Shown here in pieces: positions 19,123-29,967 of a stretch of DNA of 64,000 nucleotides. The translations under genes were made by a program, and so were the position numbers. The DNA comes from Sphingobacteriales bacterium (GTDB lineage: Bacteria > Bacteroidota > Bacteroidia > Chitinophagales > Chitinophagaceae), in contig RXJG01000001.1 of the NCBI GenBank assembly GCA_003963365.1, positions 1-64,000 of the forward strand. Direction: 5' to 3'. Numbering within the stretch: position 1 is the first letter of the stretch; each line of letters starts with the position of its first letter. The notes under the pieces were generated by a model. It had not been told where the DNA came from. It ran no database searches and saw only the letters and a program-made list of their open reading frames with translations.

Positions 19123-20625
19123 TTAATAGCTGAGTTTCATTTCCACCCTGCGGTTCTTTGCCCGGCCGGCTTCAGTATTATTCGTTGCTATTGGGTGATC
19201 AAATCCAAAGCCTTGGGCTGTTAAACGTTCGGCTGCAATATTTTTACTCATTAAATATGCTTTTATAGCATCCGCTCTTTCCTGTGAACGAATTTTATTA
19301 CGTTCTGCCGTGCCTATATTATCCGTGTGACCATCAATAGAAAGTTTCAAATCTTTATCGTCATTTAAAATCTTTACTACTTCATCTAACACTTTGTAGC
19401 TTTCTTTCTTGATCTTAATGCTTCCAAAATCAAAGAATACTTCTTTAGCTGCCTGGTCAATTTTCTTTTTCACTTCTTCTTTTACTTCAGGGCATCCGTT
19501 ATTTTCAACTGTTCCAGCCAGTGTAGGGCATTTATCTTCTTCATCATTTACTCCATCTCCATCGGTATCTGGTACCGGGCAACCATAGTATCTTGCCACA
19601 CCAAAATCATTCGGGCATTTATCCTCATCGTCGGGTATACCATCTTTATCTGTATCAGGGGCGGGGCATCCATTATATTTTGCCAATCCTTTTTCAGTTG
19701 GACATTTATCAACATCATCATTAATGCCATCACCATCAGTGTCAACAATGATTGGACAACCGCCATTACTTGGAGGACCAAACTTATCGGGGCATTTATC
19801 ATCTTTATCAGCTACTCCATCTTTATCTCTGTCCGGGCATCCTCTTACTGTACCGGGAACATCGGGGCATTCATCTGAATTATCAGGGAAACCATCTTTA
19901 TCGCTGTCTGTAAAAACTTGTTTTGATCTGTTCTCAGTTAATGATTTAAGTGTAATACCAAGGGTAACACCCATCACTTCATGTTTAAATGTGCCATCGT
20001 AGCTGGCTGTATATACTGAACTAAGACTCCTGGTATACCGGCCGGTTAATGTAATTCCACCAAAATCAAAACCCGCAGTTCCATTTACCCCTAAGTCAAC
20101 CGTTTTAAATTTATCAGTTCCTTTTCCAGTTTGATATTTTACTTCATCACCCGTTATAGCAAATGATTTACTCGTAGTTTCGGTGGTTAATTTTCCACTA
20201 AAGAAAAGACCTAGATATGGTCCTGCTGAAACAACAAAATTTACTTTTCTGCCAAGCGGAAGTTTTACGCCAAGGTTTAACGGCAGTTCAACATAATTTA
20301 CTAATGAATTTGCTTTAAAGCGGTAGTTAGGATCAACCAGTGTATCGAATGTTCTTTCAAAAATTCTTCCTTTACTGCTAAATACAACTCCCGGCTGGAA
20401 GAATAGTTTACTCTTGTTTTTAAAAGGTATATCCGCTACAATGCCAGCATGAAAAGCTGTACGTTTTTTTAAATAAGGAAGCGTAGTGGTATCCCAACCG
20501 GCGATAGCGTTGGATTCCTTTATATCAGCTTGCTGTGGACCGCCGATCAACCGGATTTTTACCTGGCTGTAGGATGTGATGTATACTATAATGGCGGTTA
20601 CCGTTAAAAGTAAAAGTTTTCGCAT
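19123..20625 (-). CDS. OmpA family protein with thrombospondin type 3-like Ca-binding repeats
   Basis: About five D(T/S)DxDGxxDxxDxCP repeats, then OmpA C-terminal domain (LSIDGHTDNIGTAERNKIRSQERADAIKAYL). Confidence 0.95.
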   Translation of the reverse strand: MRKLLLLTVTAIIVYITSYSQVKIRLIGGPQQADIKESNAIAGWDTTTLPYLKKRTAFHAGIVADIPFKNKSKLFFQPGVVFSSKGRIFERTFDTLVDPNYRFKANSLVNYVELPLNLGVKLPLGRKVNFVVSAGPYLGLFFSGKLTTETTSKSFAITGDEVKYQTGKGTDKFKTVDLGVNGTAGFDFGGITLTGRYTRSLSSVYTASYDGTFKHEVMGVTLGITLKSLTENRSKQVFTDSDKDGFPDNSDECPDVPGTVRGCPDRDKDGVADKDDKCPDKFGPPSNGGCPIIVDTDGDGINDDVDKCPTEKGLAKYNGCPAPDTDKDGIPDDEDKCPNDFGVARYYGCPVPDTDGDGVNDEEDKCPTLAGTVENNGCPEVKEEVKKKIDQAAKEVFFDFGSIKIKKESYKVLDEVVKILNDDKDLKLSIDGHTDNIGTAERNKIRSQERADAIKAYLMSKNIAAERLTAQGFGFDHPIATNNTEAGRAKNRRVEMKLSY

Positions 20626-20682
20626 AAGCTATCTTGATTGGTAAATAACGGAAAACCCGTCTTAAAAGTATAAAGGAGCTGC

Positions 20683-22209
20683 TCATAAATCAAACTTAAT
20701 TCCCTGTGCCAGCGGAATATGGGTGGAGTAATTGATAGTATTAGTTTGGCGGCGCATATAAGCTTTCCAGGCATCACTACCGCTTTCCCGCCCACCGCCG
20801 GTTTCTTTCTCCCCGCCAAAGGCACCACCAATCTCGGCGCCACTGGTTCCAATATTTACGTTGGCAATACCGCAATCACTTCCGGCCGCAGATAAAAATT
20901 GTTCAGCTTCCCGCAAATTTAATGTCATAATAGAAGAAGATAAACCTTGTGGTACTCCATTCTGAATGGCAATGGCCTCATCAATAGTAGAATACTTCAT
21001 AATGTATAAAATGGGAGCAAAGGTTTCGTGGCACACGATTTTATAATCAGGTTTCGCTTCGGCAATACAGGGTTTTACATAACAACCGCTTTCATATCCT
21101 TCGCCATTTACCACACCCCCTTCCACTATGAAATGGCCACCTTCCTGTTTACATTGTTCAATAGCTTTCAGGTACATTTTTACAGCATCGGTATCAATTA
21201 ACGGACCCACATGATTTTTTTCATCCAGCGGATTACCGATTTTTAGTTGTTTATATGCAGTTACTAATTTTTCTTTTACCGTATCATAAACTGATTCGTG
21301 AATGATTAAACGACGGGTGCTGGTACAACGCTGGCCTGCGGTTCCCACTGCTCCAAATAAGGATCCCCGGATGGCAATATCCAGGTCTGCATCTTTTGAA
21401 ATGATGATGGCGTTATTGCCTCCTAATTCCAATAATGCTCTTCCTAATCTTGCCCCAACAGCAGCACCAACTGCTTTGCCCATTCGGGTGCTTCCGGTTG
21501 CAGAAACCAATGCAATTCTTTCATCTTCACTCATCCATTCACCTGTTTCACGACCACCAACAATTAAATTATTTACTCCTTCGGGAACATTATTTTTTGT
21601 GAATACTTCTGCTACAATATTTTGACAAGCTACTGCACACAAAGGTGTTTTTTCAGATGGCTTCCATATACAAACATCACCACATACCCATGCCAGCATA
21701 CTGTTCCAGCTCCAAACCGCCACCGGGAAATTGAAGGCAGAAATAATTCCCACAATACCTAATGGATGCCATTGCTCGTACATGCGGTGCAAAGGACGTT
21801 CACTATGCATAGTTAATCCATGCAACTGGCGTGACAGACCAACAGCAAAATCACAGATATCGATCATCTCCTGTACTTCGCCTAAACCTTCCTGTAAACT
21901 TTTTCCCATTTCATAAGAAACCAGCCTGCCTAAATCATATTTATGCAAACGTAAAGCTTCGCCAATTTGTCTTACCACTTCACCACGTTTGGGTGCCGGC
22001 CACATACGCCATTCTTTAAAGGCCATTTGAGCTTTTGCTATAACCGCTTCGTAATTTCCCTTGCTGGCACCGGTTACTGAGGCTATAGTTTTTCCATCCA
22101 CTGGGGAAAAACTGCTGATGTTTTCGCCTTTGGCATCTAACCAGTTAATGCCGGTAGATACTCCACTGTTGCTGCTGTTGATTTTTAGATTTTTAATAAA
22201 ATCCGCCAT
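20683..22209 (-). CDS. Aldehyde dehydrogenase (aminoadipate-semialdehyde dehydrogenase-like)
   Basis: LLELGGNNAIIISKDADLDIA, GTAGQRCTSTRRLIIHE; start set at MADFIKN. Confidence 0.93.
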   Translation of the reverse strand: MADFIKNLKINSSNSGVSTGINWLDAKGENISSFSPVDGKTIASVTGASKGNYEAVIAKAQMAFKEWRMWPAPKRGEVVRQIGEALRLHKYDLGRLVSYEMGKSLQEGLGEVQEMIDICDFAVGLSRQLHGLTMHSERPLHRMYEQWHPLGIVGIISAFNFPVAVWSWNSMLAWVCGDVCIWKPSEKTPLCAVACQNIVAEVFTKNNVPEGVNNLIVGGRETGEWMSEDERIALVSATGSTRMGKAVGAAVGARLGRALLELGGNNAIIISKDADLDIAIRGSLFGAVGTAGQRCTSTRRLIIHESVYDTVKEKLVTAYKQLKIGNPLDEKNHVGPLIDTDAVKMYLKAIEQCKQEGGHFIVEGGVVNGEGYESGCYVKPCIAEAKPDYKIVCHETFAPILYIMKYSTIDEAIAIQNGVPQGLSSSIMTLNLREAEQFLSAAGSDCGIANVNIGTSGAEIGGAFGGEKETGGGRESGSDAWKAYMRRQTNTINYSTHIPLAQGIKFDL

Positions 22210-22340
22210 AATATTAAAATTGGGCCGCAAGATACGAAGAGAAATGCACGTAGAATTACTAATAAAATCAGGGTACAAATGACTTTCATACCGGACAGCA
22301 GGTAAGTAACTTTATTGTATCTTATATATAAAATCCAACT

Positions 22341-22763
22341 ATGAAGACATTTATACTTTTCTTTTATTTATCATTTATAAACCTGTTGCCGGTGTTTGCA
22401 TCGAATACCGACAGCCTTGCAGCAAAAGAGCAGGCTAAAGATTCACTAAAATCCTCCAAAAAAATTTGCAGTTGCGAACTGGTATTGCTGGCCAATGTTG
22501 ACAGTAAAATGGAAACTGTGGCCCTGATGGCTGAGAAAACAAGTAATGGCAAAACCAAACTTGATTTTAAGATTACTGATTTTGAATTGTGGAAAGAAAA
22601 AAAATATCTCTCTGTAGTTTTTGTAAACGATTTAAAAGTGGTTGAAAAAATACAGGAAGCTGGTAATTGTCAGCAGGTTTTTGAAAAGCTGAAATTAAGA
22701 TACAATAAACTTCGGTTGCACAGTATTATTGATATGGATACAAGAACTATGGCAATGCGTTAA
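22341..22763 (+). CDS. Hypothetical secreted protein
   Basis: Signal peptide, complete ORF. Confidence 0.65.
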   Translation: MKTFILFFYLSFINLLPVFASNTDSLAAKEQAKDSLKSSKKICSCELVLLANVDSKMETVALMAEKTSNGKTKLDFKITDFELWKEKKYLSVVFVNDLKVVEKIQEAGNCQQVFEKLKLRYNKLRLHSIIDMDTRTMAMR

Positions 22764-23575
22764 TACTGCTCATTTTCGTTTGGAAAGTTTTTTGCTTTTA
22801 CATCTTTAATATACTGCTGTACAGCAACTGTTACCTGTTCATGAATATTTAGGTATTGACGGAGAAAACGTGGTTTGAATTCTGTGTTAATGCCCAGCAT
22901 ATCATGCATCACCAGAACCTGCCCGTCACAATACATTCCGGCACCGATACCAATGGTAGGTATATCCAAACTTTCAGACACTTCTTTAGCTAACTGGGCG
23001 GGAATTTTTTCGAGCACCATGGCAAAGCAACCTGCTTCCTGTAACAGTTGCGCATCCCGTCTTAATTTATTGGCTTCCTCTTCTTCTTTTGCCCGAACAG
23101 TGTAAGTGCCAAATTTATAAATAGATTGAGGGGTTAATCCTAAATGTCCCATCACCGGAATGCCGCCAGCCACAATTCTTTTTATAGAATCAATTACTTC
23201 TTCCCCGCCTTCCAGTTTGATAGAGTGGGCACCCGTTTCTTTCATAATACGGATGGCTGATGCCAAAGCAATGTCGGGATTGGATTGATAAGAACCGAAA
23301 GGTAAATCCACCACTACCAAACAACGGTTGATACCACGTATGACAGATGACGCATGATAAATCATCTGGTCTAATGTAATGGGTAAAGTGGTTTCATGCC
23401 CTGCCATTACATTGGAAGCAGAATCTCCTACGAGGATGATATCAATTTCGGCAGCGTCAATAATCCTGGCAAATGAAAAATCGTATGCAGTGAGCATGGA
23501 TATTTTTTCACCGGCTGCTTTCATTTTAAGCAAAGTGTTGGTGGTTACTTTTTTTACTTCTAAATGTACTGACAT
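22760..23575 (-). CDS. panB: 3-methyl-2-oxobutanoate hydroxymethyltransferase
   Basis: [72 protein letters not shown]. Confidence 0.97.
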   Translation of the reverse strand: MSVHLEVKKVTTNTLLKMKAAGEKISMLTAYDFSFARIIDAAEIDIILVGDSASNVMAGHETTLPITLDQMIYHASSVIRGINRCLVVVDLPFGSYQSNPDIALASAIRIMKETGAHSIKLEGGEEVIDSIKRIVAGGIPVMGHLGLTPQSIYKFGTYTVRAKEEEEANKLRRDAQLLQEAGCFAMVLEKIPAQLAKEVSESLDIPTIGIGAGMYCDGQVLVMHDMLGINTEFKPRFLRQYLNIHEQVTVAVQQYIKDVKAKNFPNENEQY

Positions 23576-23690
23576 AAAAAATGTTTTTGAAGAAAGCGAA
23601 AGGCGGGAGTTGACTCTGCGTTAGAATAAAACAATTCCTTGCTGGCAAGATCGCTTCAAGGGTGTAAATGTAAAGAGATTTTTATAAAAC

Positions 23691-23717
23691 AAAAGGCGGA
23701 ATTAAATTCCGCCTTTT
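23691..23717 (-). terminator. Terminator of the RND efflux operon
   Basis: AAAAGGCGGAATTaaATTCCGCCTTTT. Confidence 0.85.
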
Positions 23718-23743
23718 ATCTAAAATGATACTTCATTCTTTAC

Positions 23744-26700
23744 TTATACTCTCGGTGGAATTAATTTATAAACAACGGGTGTCACAATTCTTGATAATAA
23801 GGTAGATGAAATCAATCCTCCAATTAATACCAGTGCCAATGGTGATATGAGTGGATTACTGCTTAATGCTATGGGTGTTAAACCACCAATGGCTGTTAAG
23901 CTGGTTAATACAATGGGTAAGAAACGTAATTCACCTGCCTGCTTAATGGCTTCATTTAATTCCATTCCCTCTTCTCTTAATTGATTAGTGAAATCAACCA
24001 GCAAAATTGAATTCTTTACTTCTATACCTGCCAGCCCGATAAAACCAATAATGGCAACAAAGCTCATGGGGTTACCCGTGAACCAAAGCATCATCACACC
24101 ACCAATGATGCCTAATGGAATTACGGATAATACAATGAGTGTGCTTTTAAAAGTTTTAAACTCTAAGATCAGCACCATGATGAAAAGAAAAACAGTAGCG
24201 ATAATCACCGTCATAAAACCACCGCCAAATGCTTCTTTCTCACTTTCTGCTTCTCCGGCTATTTGTACATTGTAACCAGCCGGTAATTGTAATGTTTTTT
24301 CTTTTTCAAGAAATGCTTTATTAACCTGCTGTGCCAGCACACCTTTATCGGTAAAAGCAGTTACAATTACAAAACGTTTTTTATCCAGGTGCTTAATAGT
24401 TGTGGGGGAAGATTCAAACTCCAATTGTGCAATTTGATTTAGTGGTACCGGAGTGCCAACAGCATTATTTACAAAAATGTTATTGAAAGTGTTAATGGTG
24501 GCAAATTTTTCTTTGGGTGCATTAATGGTAATATCATAATCATCACCCGCTTCATTGGTGTATTTACCGGCGGTTAACCCGGCTACCGATAAACGAACGG
24601 TTTTATCAATATCCGAAGTAAGAATACCCAGCGTTCTGGATTTTTGTGTGTTGATATTAAGATGAATATCGCTCTTCAGTACCCCCACTTCATTGTTTAC
24701 ATAAATAGCGCCGGGGATTGATTTTAATAACTGTTCTGTTTTGCCGGCTAATGTTCTTAACGTATCAAGGTTGTCGCCTGTTATACGAATCGCTACAGGT
24801 GCTTCTATCGGGGGCCCCTGTTCAAAATCTTTTACTTCAATTTTTGCACCGGCTACCCGGATAAATTTTTCCCGCAGCTTTTCAATGAGTTTTTTCTTTT
24901 CTTCAGGGCTAACATCATGCTGTAACTGTACAAAAAACTGTGCAAAGTCGGGTTTTTCATTTTCCGGAATTACATTGTAATAAATTCTTGGGTTGCCTTT
25001 GCCCACATTGGTGGCATAGTATTCAATTTGCTTTTCTTTTTTTAACTCACCCTCCACATAACGGGCCATCTTATCCGTTGTTTCCAGGTTGCTTTGCAAT
25101 GGCATATTTACATTTACCAAAAACTGTGCTTTCTCCGATGTGGGAAACAAACGGAAACCAATGATTTTAAAAATACTCAACGAAGCGCCAAATAAAGCAA
25201 AAGCAATGATGAGTGTTATCAACGGATGTTTCAATGAATAATCCAGCACACGGGTATAACTGCCGCTGATTAGTTTTTTCAAGCCACGTAAAAAGATATT
25301 GCCTTCCGGGTTATGATTGGTTTTTAAAACTTTACTTGCCATAAACGGTACAATCGTCAATGATACCAGCATTGACGCAAACACAGATGAAATAACAGCC
25401 ATAGGCAATCCTCTTATAAATTCACCCGGACCCTCGGGCATAAATACCAACGGAAGGAAAGCAATGATTAAAGTAGCCGTGCAGCCCAGTACCGCTAAGC
25501 CGATCTGTTTAGTGGCCTCAATTACTGCATCCATTTTTGAATGTCCTTCTCTCAGCCATCTTTCAATATTTTCCACTACCACAATACTGTCATCTACCAA
25601 TAAGCCGAGGGCCACCACCATACCCACAATACTCAGTTGATTTAGTGAGAAACCCATCAGGTTCATGATAATAACTCCAATACCCAATGATAAAGGAATA
25701 GCTACCATTACTACAAGTGACGCTCTCCATCCCAATGGCACCAGCGTTATTAAAACAAGGGCGATGGCAATGATAAAATCAATTCCTAACCCGCCTAATC
25801 GTTTGCTTACATTATCAGCCTGGTCAAAATGTTTTACTAAGGCAATATTGGGGGGTAATTTTTTGGTGAATGATTCAATCACCGGTAAATATTCTTTTTG
25901 TGTACGGGCAATATTTTCCCCGGGTTTTTGTGCTGCCGTTATAAATACACAACGATGTCCATTTAACCGGGTAATATGTTTTTCTTCCTGGTAATTGAAG
26001 GCCACATCTGCCACATCTTTCAAATAAACAACACCGCCATTGCCGTTAAATACGATGGTGTTTTTTATTTCTTCAATGTTTTTATACTTACCGCTTGTTT
26101 TTATGTTATATGTTTTACTGCCGGCACGGATGCTGCCCCCGGGAATATTGGCTGCTTCGCTCTGAATATTTCCAATTACATAATTAAGCGGAATATGTTG
26201 CTGTGCCAGTTTATCTAATTTTAAATCCACTCTTACCAACTGGTCAGGTACGCCATGATATTCTACTTTTTTCAGACTTTTTATTTTCTCTAAATCTTCT
26301 TTTAACTGTTCTGCATAAAACTTCATTTTTTCATTCGAAGCATTTTCTGATACCAGGGCGATTTGTAAAACATTTACATCTGTTGGGGTTATTTTCCTTA
26401 CCTCAATGCTATATAAATCCGGCGGCAATTCGTTACGGATGGCATTAATTTCCCTCACCAGTTCCTGGTATTTGGATTCCACACTGCTTTCGTATTTATA
26501 TTCCACTACTATCGAAGCAACCCCATCATCAATTTTTGAAGTAATCTTTTTTAAATCTTCCAGTTCACTCACTCTTTTCTCGATAGGCTTTACCACCAGT
26601 TCTTCCATATCTTTCGGACTGGTTCCGGGATAGATGACAATGATAGGAAATTGCGGTGGATGTATTTCCGGGTCTTCCGCTCTTGGCATCGTTAATAAAG

Positions 26701-26788
26701 TGGTTACACTCACCACTACAATCATCAGGAACATCACCAATGTAAACTGGTAGTTCTTTACAAAGAAGGATGTAATACGCATGATCAA
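23744..26788 (-). CDS. RND efflux transporter permease (AcrB/AcrD/AcrF family)
   Basis: ~1014 aa, MPRAEDPEIHPPQFPIIVIYPGTSPKDMEELVVKPIE; VALGLLVDDSIVVVENIER. Confidence 0.96.
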   Translation of the reverse strand: MIMRITSFFVKNYQFTLVMFLMIVVVSVTTLLTMPRAEDPEIHPPQFPIIVIYPGTSPKDMEELVVKPIEKRVSELEDLKKITSKIDDGVASIVVEYKYESSVESKYQELVREINAIRNELPPDLYSIEVRKITPTDVNVLQIALVSENASNEKMKFYAEQLKEDLEKIKSLKKVEYHGVPDQLVRVDLKLDKLAQQHIPLNYVIGNIQSEAANIPGGSIRAGSKTYNIKTSGKYKNIEEIKNTIVFNGNGGVVYLKDVADVAFNYQEEKHITRLNGHRCVFITAAQKPGENIARTQKEYLPVIESFTKKLPPNIALVKHFDQADNVSKRLGGLGIDFIIAIALVLITLVPLGWRASLVVMVAIPLSLGIGVIIMNLMGFSLNQLSIVGMVVALGLLVDDSIVVVENIERWLREGHSKMDAVIEATKQIGLAVLGCTATLIIAFLPLVFMPEGPGEFIRGLPMAVISSVFASMLVSLTIVPFMASKVLKTNHNPEGNIFLRGLKKLISGSYTRVLDYSLKHPLITLIIAFALFGASLSIFKIIGFRLFPTSEKAQFLVNVNMPLQSNLETTDKMARYVEGELKKEKQIEYYATNVGKGNPRIYYNVIPENEKPDFAQFFVQLQHDVSPEEKKKLIEKLREKFIRVAGAKIEVKDFEQGPPIEAPVAIRITGDNLDTLRTLAGKTEQLLKSIPGAIYVNNEVGVLKSDIHLNINTQKSRTLGILTSDIDKTVRLSVAGLTAGKYTNEAGDDYDITINAPKEKFATINTFNNIFVNNAVGTPVPLNQIAQLEFESSPTTIKHLDKKRFVIVTAFTDKGVLAQQVNKAFLEKEKTLQLPAGYNVQIAGEAESEKEAFGGGFMTVIIATVFLFIMVLILEFKTFKSTLIVLSVIPLGIIGGVMMLWFTGNPMSFVAIIGFIGLAGIEVKNSILLVDFTNQLREEGMELNEAIKQAGELRFLPIVLTSLTAIGGLTPIALSSNPLISPLALVLIGGLISSTLLSRIVTPVVYKLIPPRV

Positions 26789-26809
26789 TTTATTTAGGGG
26801 TGATGAGTA

Positions 26810-27853
26810 TTATTGTTGTACGGAAATGGTTGAATTATCACTTAAATAGGGGCTACCGGAAGTGACCACATATTTATATCCCTGCAAACCCTCAGCGATA
26901 TAAGCAGTGTTATTGCTGATGTCACTAATGATTACTTCCACTTTCTTGACCGTTTTTTTATCATCCGTTACAAATACATAACCTTTTTTACCACTTGCCT
27001 CTAACAGTGCTTCATAAGGAATACTAAAGCCTACCGAAGAATGTTTGGGAATGATGGAAACATTGCCAAACATTCCTACTGCAGGTTTTTCATTGCCAAA
27101 ATCAATTTGCAACTCTACAGGAAATGAACCACTCACTGCATCTGCAGCCAATGCTTTTTTACTAACAACAGCATTAAATGTTTTCCCTGGAAAAGCATCC
27201 ACGGTAATGGCAGCTTTATTGCCCACTTCCACAGCAGCCCATTCTTTATCGCTCAATCCTGCTTTTAATATCCATTTATTTTTTGCGGATAATGCATTTA
27301 AGATGATAACAGGAGAACCAGAAGAAGCGAGTTCGCCGGCATTGCCAATTTTTTTAACAACAAAGCCATCAACCGGTGAATAAATTTTTGAATACTGCTG
27401 GTTGAATAATACCTGTTGTAAATTTTGTTTGGCAATATCAACACCTGTTTTAGCATTTTGTAATTGCTCCAGTGTAGCCACACTGTCTTTATACAAATTG
27501 CTCACCCGCTGATAATCCCGTTGTGCTTTTTCCACGGCTAACTGAACCTGCTGCACCTGTGCAGCAATCTCGGTTGATTTTAAAGTAGCCAGTAACTGGC
27601 CGGCCTTTACTTTGTCACCTTCTTTTACCAGCACAGATTCAATTACGCCTCCGATCTTAAAAGAAAGTTTGGCTTCGTTTTCAGTAGAAACAATTCCTGA
27701 AGCGGTGATGGCAGTTAAACTGGTATCACTGTTAATGGCCATCAGCTTCACCGGAATAGCATCCGTATTAATGGTAGATTTTGTTTCGGTGGCTTTGCTT
27801 TTACAGGCCTGTAAAACAACAAAAGCAGCAATGGTATAAAGTATGTTTCGCAT
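26810..27853 (-). CDS. RND efflux periplasmic adaptor subunit
   Basis: Lipobox-like VVLQAC; lipoyl/HlyD-type IESVLVKEGDKVKAGQLLATL and IYSPVDGFVVKKIG. Confidence 0.94.
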   Translation of the reverse strand: MRNILYTIAAFVVLQACKSKATETKSTINTDAIPVKLMAINSDTSLTAITASGIVSTENEAKLSFKIGGVIESVLVKEGDKVKAGQLLATLKSTEIAAQVQQVQLAVEKAQRDYQRVSNLYKDSVATLEQLQNAKTGVDIAKQNLQQVLFNQQYSKIYSPVDGFVVKKIGNAGELASSGSPVIILNALSAKNKWILKAGLSDKEWAAVEVGNKAAITVDAFPGKTFNAVVSKKALAADAVSGSFPVELQIDFGNEKPAVGMFGNVSIIPKHSSVGFSIPYEALLEASGKKGYVFVTDDKKTVKKVEVIISDISNNTAYIAEGLQGYKYVVTSGSPYLSDNSTISVQQ

Positions 27854-27862
27854 AATATGAGT

Positions 27863-29212
27863 TTATTGGTTGAATGAATACGAGGCAGTTTGTCTTTCAT
27901 AATCTGCTGTAGCGGTCAGCAGTTTAAATTGGTTAATGTTTGTCTGCAATTTGGCATTGGTCAGTTGATTGCGGGCATCTAAAAATTCAATAAAGCTGTT
28001 GACGCCTTCTGTAAAGCCTTTGTCAATCAGTTTAAAATATTTTTGTGAAGCTTCTTCTTCTTTTAAAGAAGCGAGGTAATTATTATAAGCCGTGGTAATA
28101 TTATTACGGCTCACAAAGGCAGCCAGTTCTAACTGTTTTTTTACTTTATCGGTGGTAATATCAATACTCTTTGCATCCAATGTTGTTTGCTGAATTTTAT
28201 ACAAATTCCGATAACCGGTGAACAGGGGAATTTGTAATTGCAACCCACCGAGATAAAAGAAAGATTTATTGTTTACTTTAAAATTAAAACCCTGCGAGGC
28301 CAAATCCAGGAAAGCATTTAGTTTGGGTGTTTTAAAGGCTTTGTTCATTTTGAGTAATTGCTGGTTAATGTTTCTGGCAGTGGATAAACTTTTCAATTCT
28401 TCTCTTGCAGAAACATCAGCCGCTGTTGGTGCTAAAAGCAGTTCAGGAGCTGTTTTAATATCTGTGCTGATAACAGAGTCGGAGAGGGGTTTGTTGAGTA
28501 AAAAGTTGAAATATGCTTTTGCATTTTGCTGTTCATTCTTTGCAGATTGCAGTTTGCTTTCTACCGATTTTACTTCGCTTTCCGCACGGGAAACATAGGC
28601 CGGTAATCCTTTGCCGTTATTTAATAATGATTGATTGACTCTTAAGTTTTGCTTTACTACTTCCAGCGCATTTTCATAAATGGCAATGGCTTTCCCCGTC
28701 ATTAAGTAATTGTAGTAAGCTGTTTTAATTTCTTTAATTAACTCCCGCCGGTAAATATCCACTTCATTTTGCTGCATTTTGATTTGCTCTTCCTTAATCA
28801 GGCGGTTGTATTTAATGTCTGTGTTGATGAGGGGCATAGTGGTTTTAACCCGCACATCGTAAAAATTATTCGGCAAAAGCTGTTCTGAAGTGTTGCTGAT
28901 GGTGGGGAAACTGTTGGTGCCGGTTAATTGGTTAAGGGTTTTATATACAGGGTTTACTAAATCACCCACGGGAATATCAATCGTTCTTCCGCCTTTTGCC
29001 AGGGTGTATTGTGTTTCAAACCAGGTGGTGGGCAAAAACAAACTTTTTGCTTCTTTCAAACCCACCAAACTTTTTTCCAGGGAAACATTTTTTTCTTTGA
29101 GCACTAAATTGTTTTCCAAACCTTCTTTGATATACTCCTGAGGTATATCCTGTGCAGCCGTGCTTCCTGCCATAAGCAGCAGTAACAGCCATTGAATTGG
29201 TTTCTTTTTCAT
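27863..29212 (-). CDS. TolC family outer-membrane efflux protein
   Basis: Signal peptide, TolC-like long coiled helices, operonic position. Confidence 0.9.
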   Translation of the reverse strand: MKKKPIQWLLLLLMAGSTAAQDIPQEYIKEGLENNLVLKEKNVSLEKSLVGLKEAKSLFLPTTWFETQYTLAKGGRTIDIPVGDLVNPVYKTLNQLTGTNSFPTISNTSEQLLPNNFYDVRVKTTMPLINTDIKYNRLIKEEQIKMQQNEVDIYRRELIKEIKTAYYNYLMTGKAIAIYENALEVVKQNLRVNQSLLNNGKGLPAYVSRAESEVKSVESKLQSAKNEQQNAKAYFNFLLNKPLSDSVISTDIKTAPELLLAPTAADVSAREELKSLSTARNINQQLLKMNKAFKTPKLNAFLDLASQGFNFKVNNKSFFYLGGLQLQIPLFTGYRNLYKIQQTTLDAKSIDITTDKVKKQLELAAFVSRNNITTAYNNYLASLKEEEASQKYFKLIDKGFTEGVNSFIEFLDARNQLTNAKLQTNINQFKLLTATADYERQTASYSFNQ

Positions 29213-29233
29213 TAATAATCGGTGTTTATATTA

Positions 29234-29246
29234 TGAACAATGTTCA
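29234..29246. promoter_or_regulatory. Putative TetR operator in front of the tolC-adaptor-RND operon
   Basis: Perfect palindrome TGAACA-A-TGTTCA between tetR and tolC. Confidence 0.7.
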
Positions 29247-29264
29247 GTACGCAGGCAAAAAAAA

Positions 29265-29876
29265 TCAAAGATTTTCCAGCATGTTTACTAAATATTTATA
29301 ACCCTCTTCTATCAGTTCTCCGGGTTCGATATCATGATAAGCCTTGCATCTTTCACGGCAATATAAAGCTGCCATGCCATGCACGCCTGACCATACAGCA
29401 AATGATAAATATTCAATATTTTTTCCTTTAAAATATCCTTCCTTCTTACACTCAGTTAAAACTTGTTTCAGGTAGTCCAGTGTTTGATGACCCATTTCCC
29501 ACTGTTCATGGTCCGCTTCATGTTTGATAGGTGCTTGCATAATGAACATCAGGTCGTAAAAATCTTTGTTTTCAGTGGCGAATTCCAAATAGACTTTGCC
29601 CAGTGCTTTCAATCGTTCAAAAGGAGAGGAGACGTGTCCAAGCGGTTGCATCTTTGTCAGCATCCGTCGAAAACCTTCTTCATGCAGTGCATGAAAAATT
29701 TCATCTTTGTCTCTAAAATATAAATAAATAGTGCCGGGGCTGTATTGAATTTCTTCTGCAATATTCCGCATGCTGGTATCGTGATAACCTTTTTCCAGGA
29801 AAATTTTCCTAGCAGCATCCAGTATCAGGCTGCGCATCTCTTCTTTTTCTCTTTGTTTCCGGGTGGCAATAGTCAT
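29265..29876 (-). CDS. TetR/AcrR family transcriptional regulator
   Basis: RSLILDAARKIFLEKGYHDTSMRNIAEEIQYSPGTIYLYFRDKDEIF; start set at MTIATRKQ. Confidence 0.94.
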   Translation of the reverse strand: MTIATRKQREKEEMRSLILDAARKIFLEKGYHDTSMRNIAEEIQYSPGTIYLYFRDKDEIFHALHEEGFRRMLTKMQPLGHVSSPFERLKALGKVYLEFATENKDFYDLMFIMQAPIKHEADHEQWEMGHQTLDYLKQVLTECKKEGYFKGKNIEYLSFAVWSGVHGMAALYCRERCKAYHDIEPGELIEEGYKYLVNMLENL

Positions 29877-29903
29877 GTGAAATTGTTTGCAGGGCAAAAA
29901 TAA

Positions 29904-29916
29904 TGAACAGTGTTCA
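29904..29916. promoter_or_regulatory. Putative TetR operator upstream of tetR (autoregulation)
   Basis: Perfect palindrome TGAACA-G-TGTTCA, same half-sites as 29234-29246. Confidence 0.7.
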
Positions 29917-29967
29917 GTATTCAAAATATTTTTTACGCAGGTGGTAATTGCAGAGTAATGAACGGAA

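Noticed and set aside
19724-20002. Ser/Pro/Gly-repeat ORF (92 aa, plus strand) looking like a repetitive secreted protein
   Set aside because: Antisense shadow of the Asp-rich thrombospondin type 3 repeats of the OmpA-family protein.
25317-25994. Two ~108-aa plus-strand ORFs antisense to the RND permease
   Set aside because: Opposite a well-supported 1014-aa CDS; no family resemblance.
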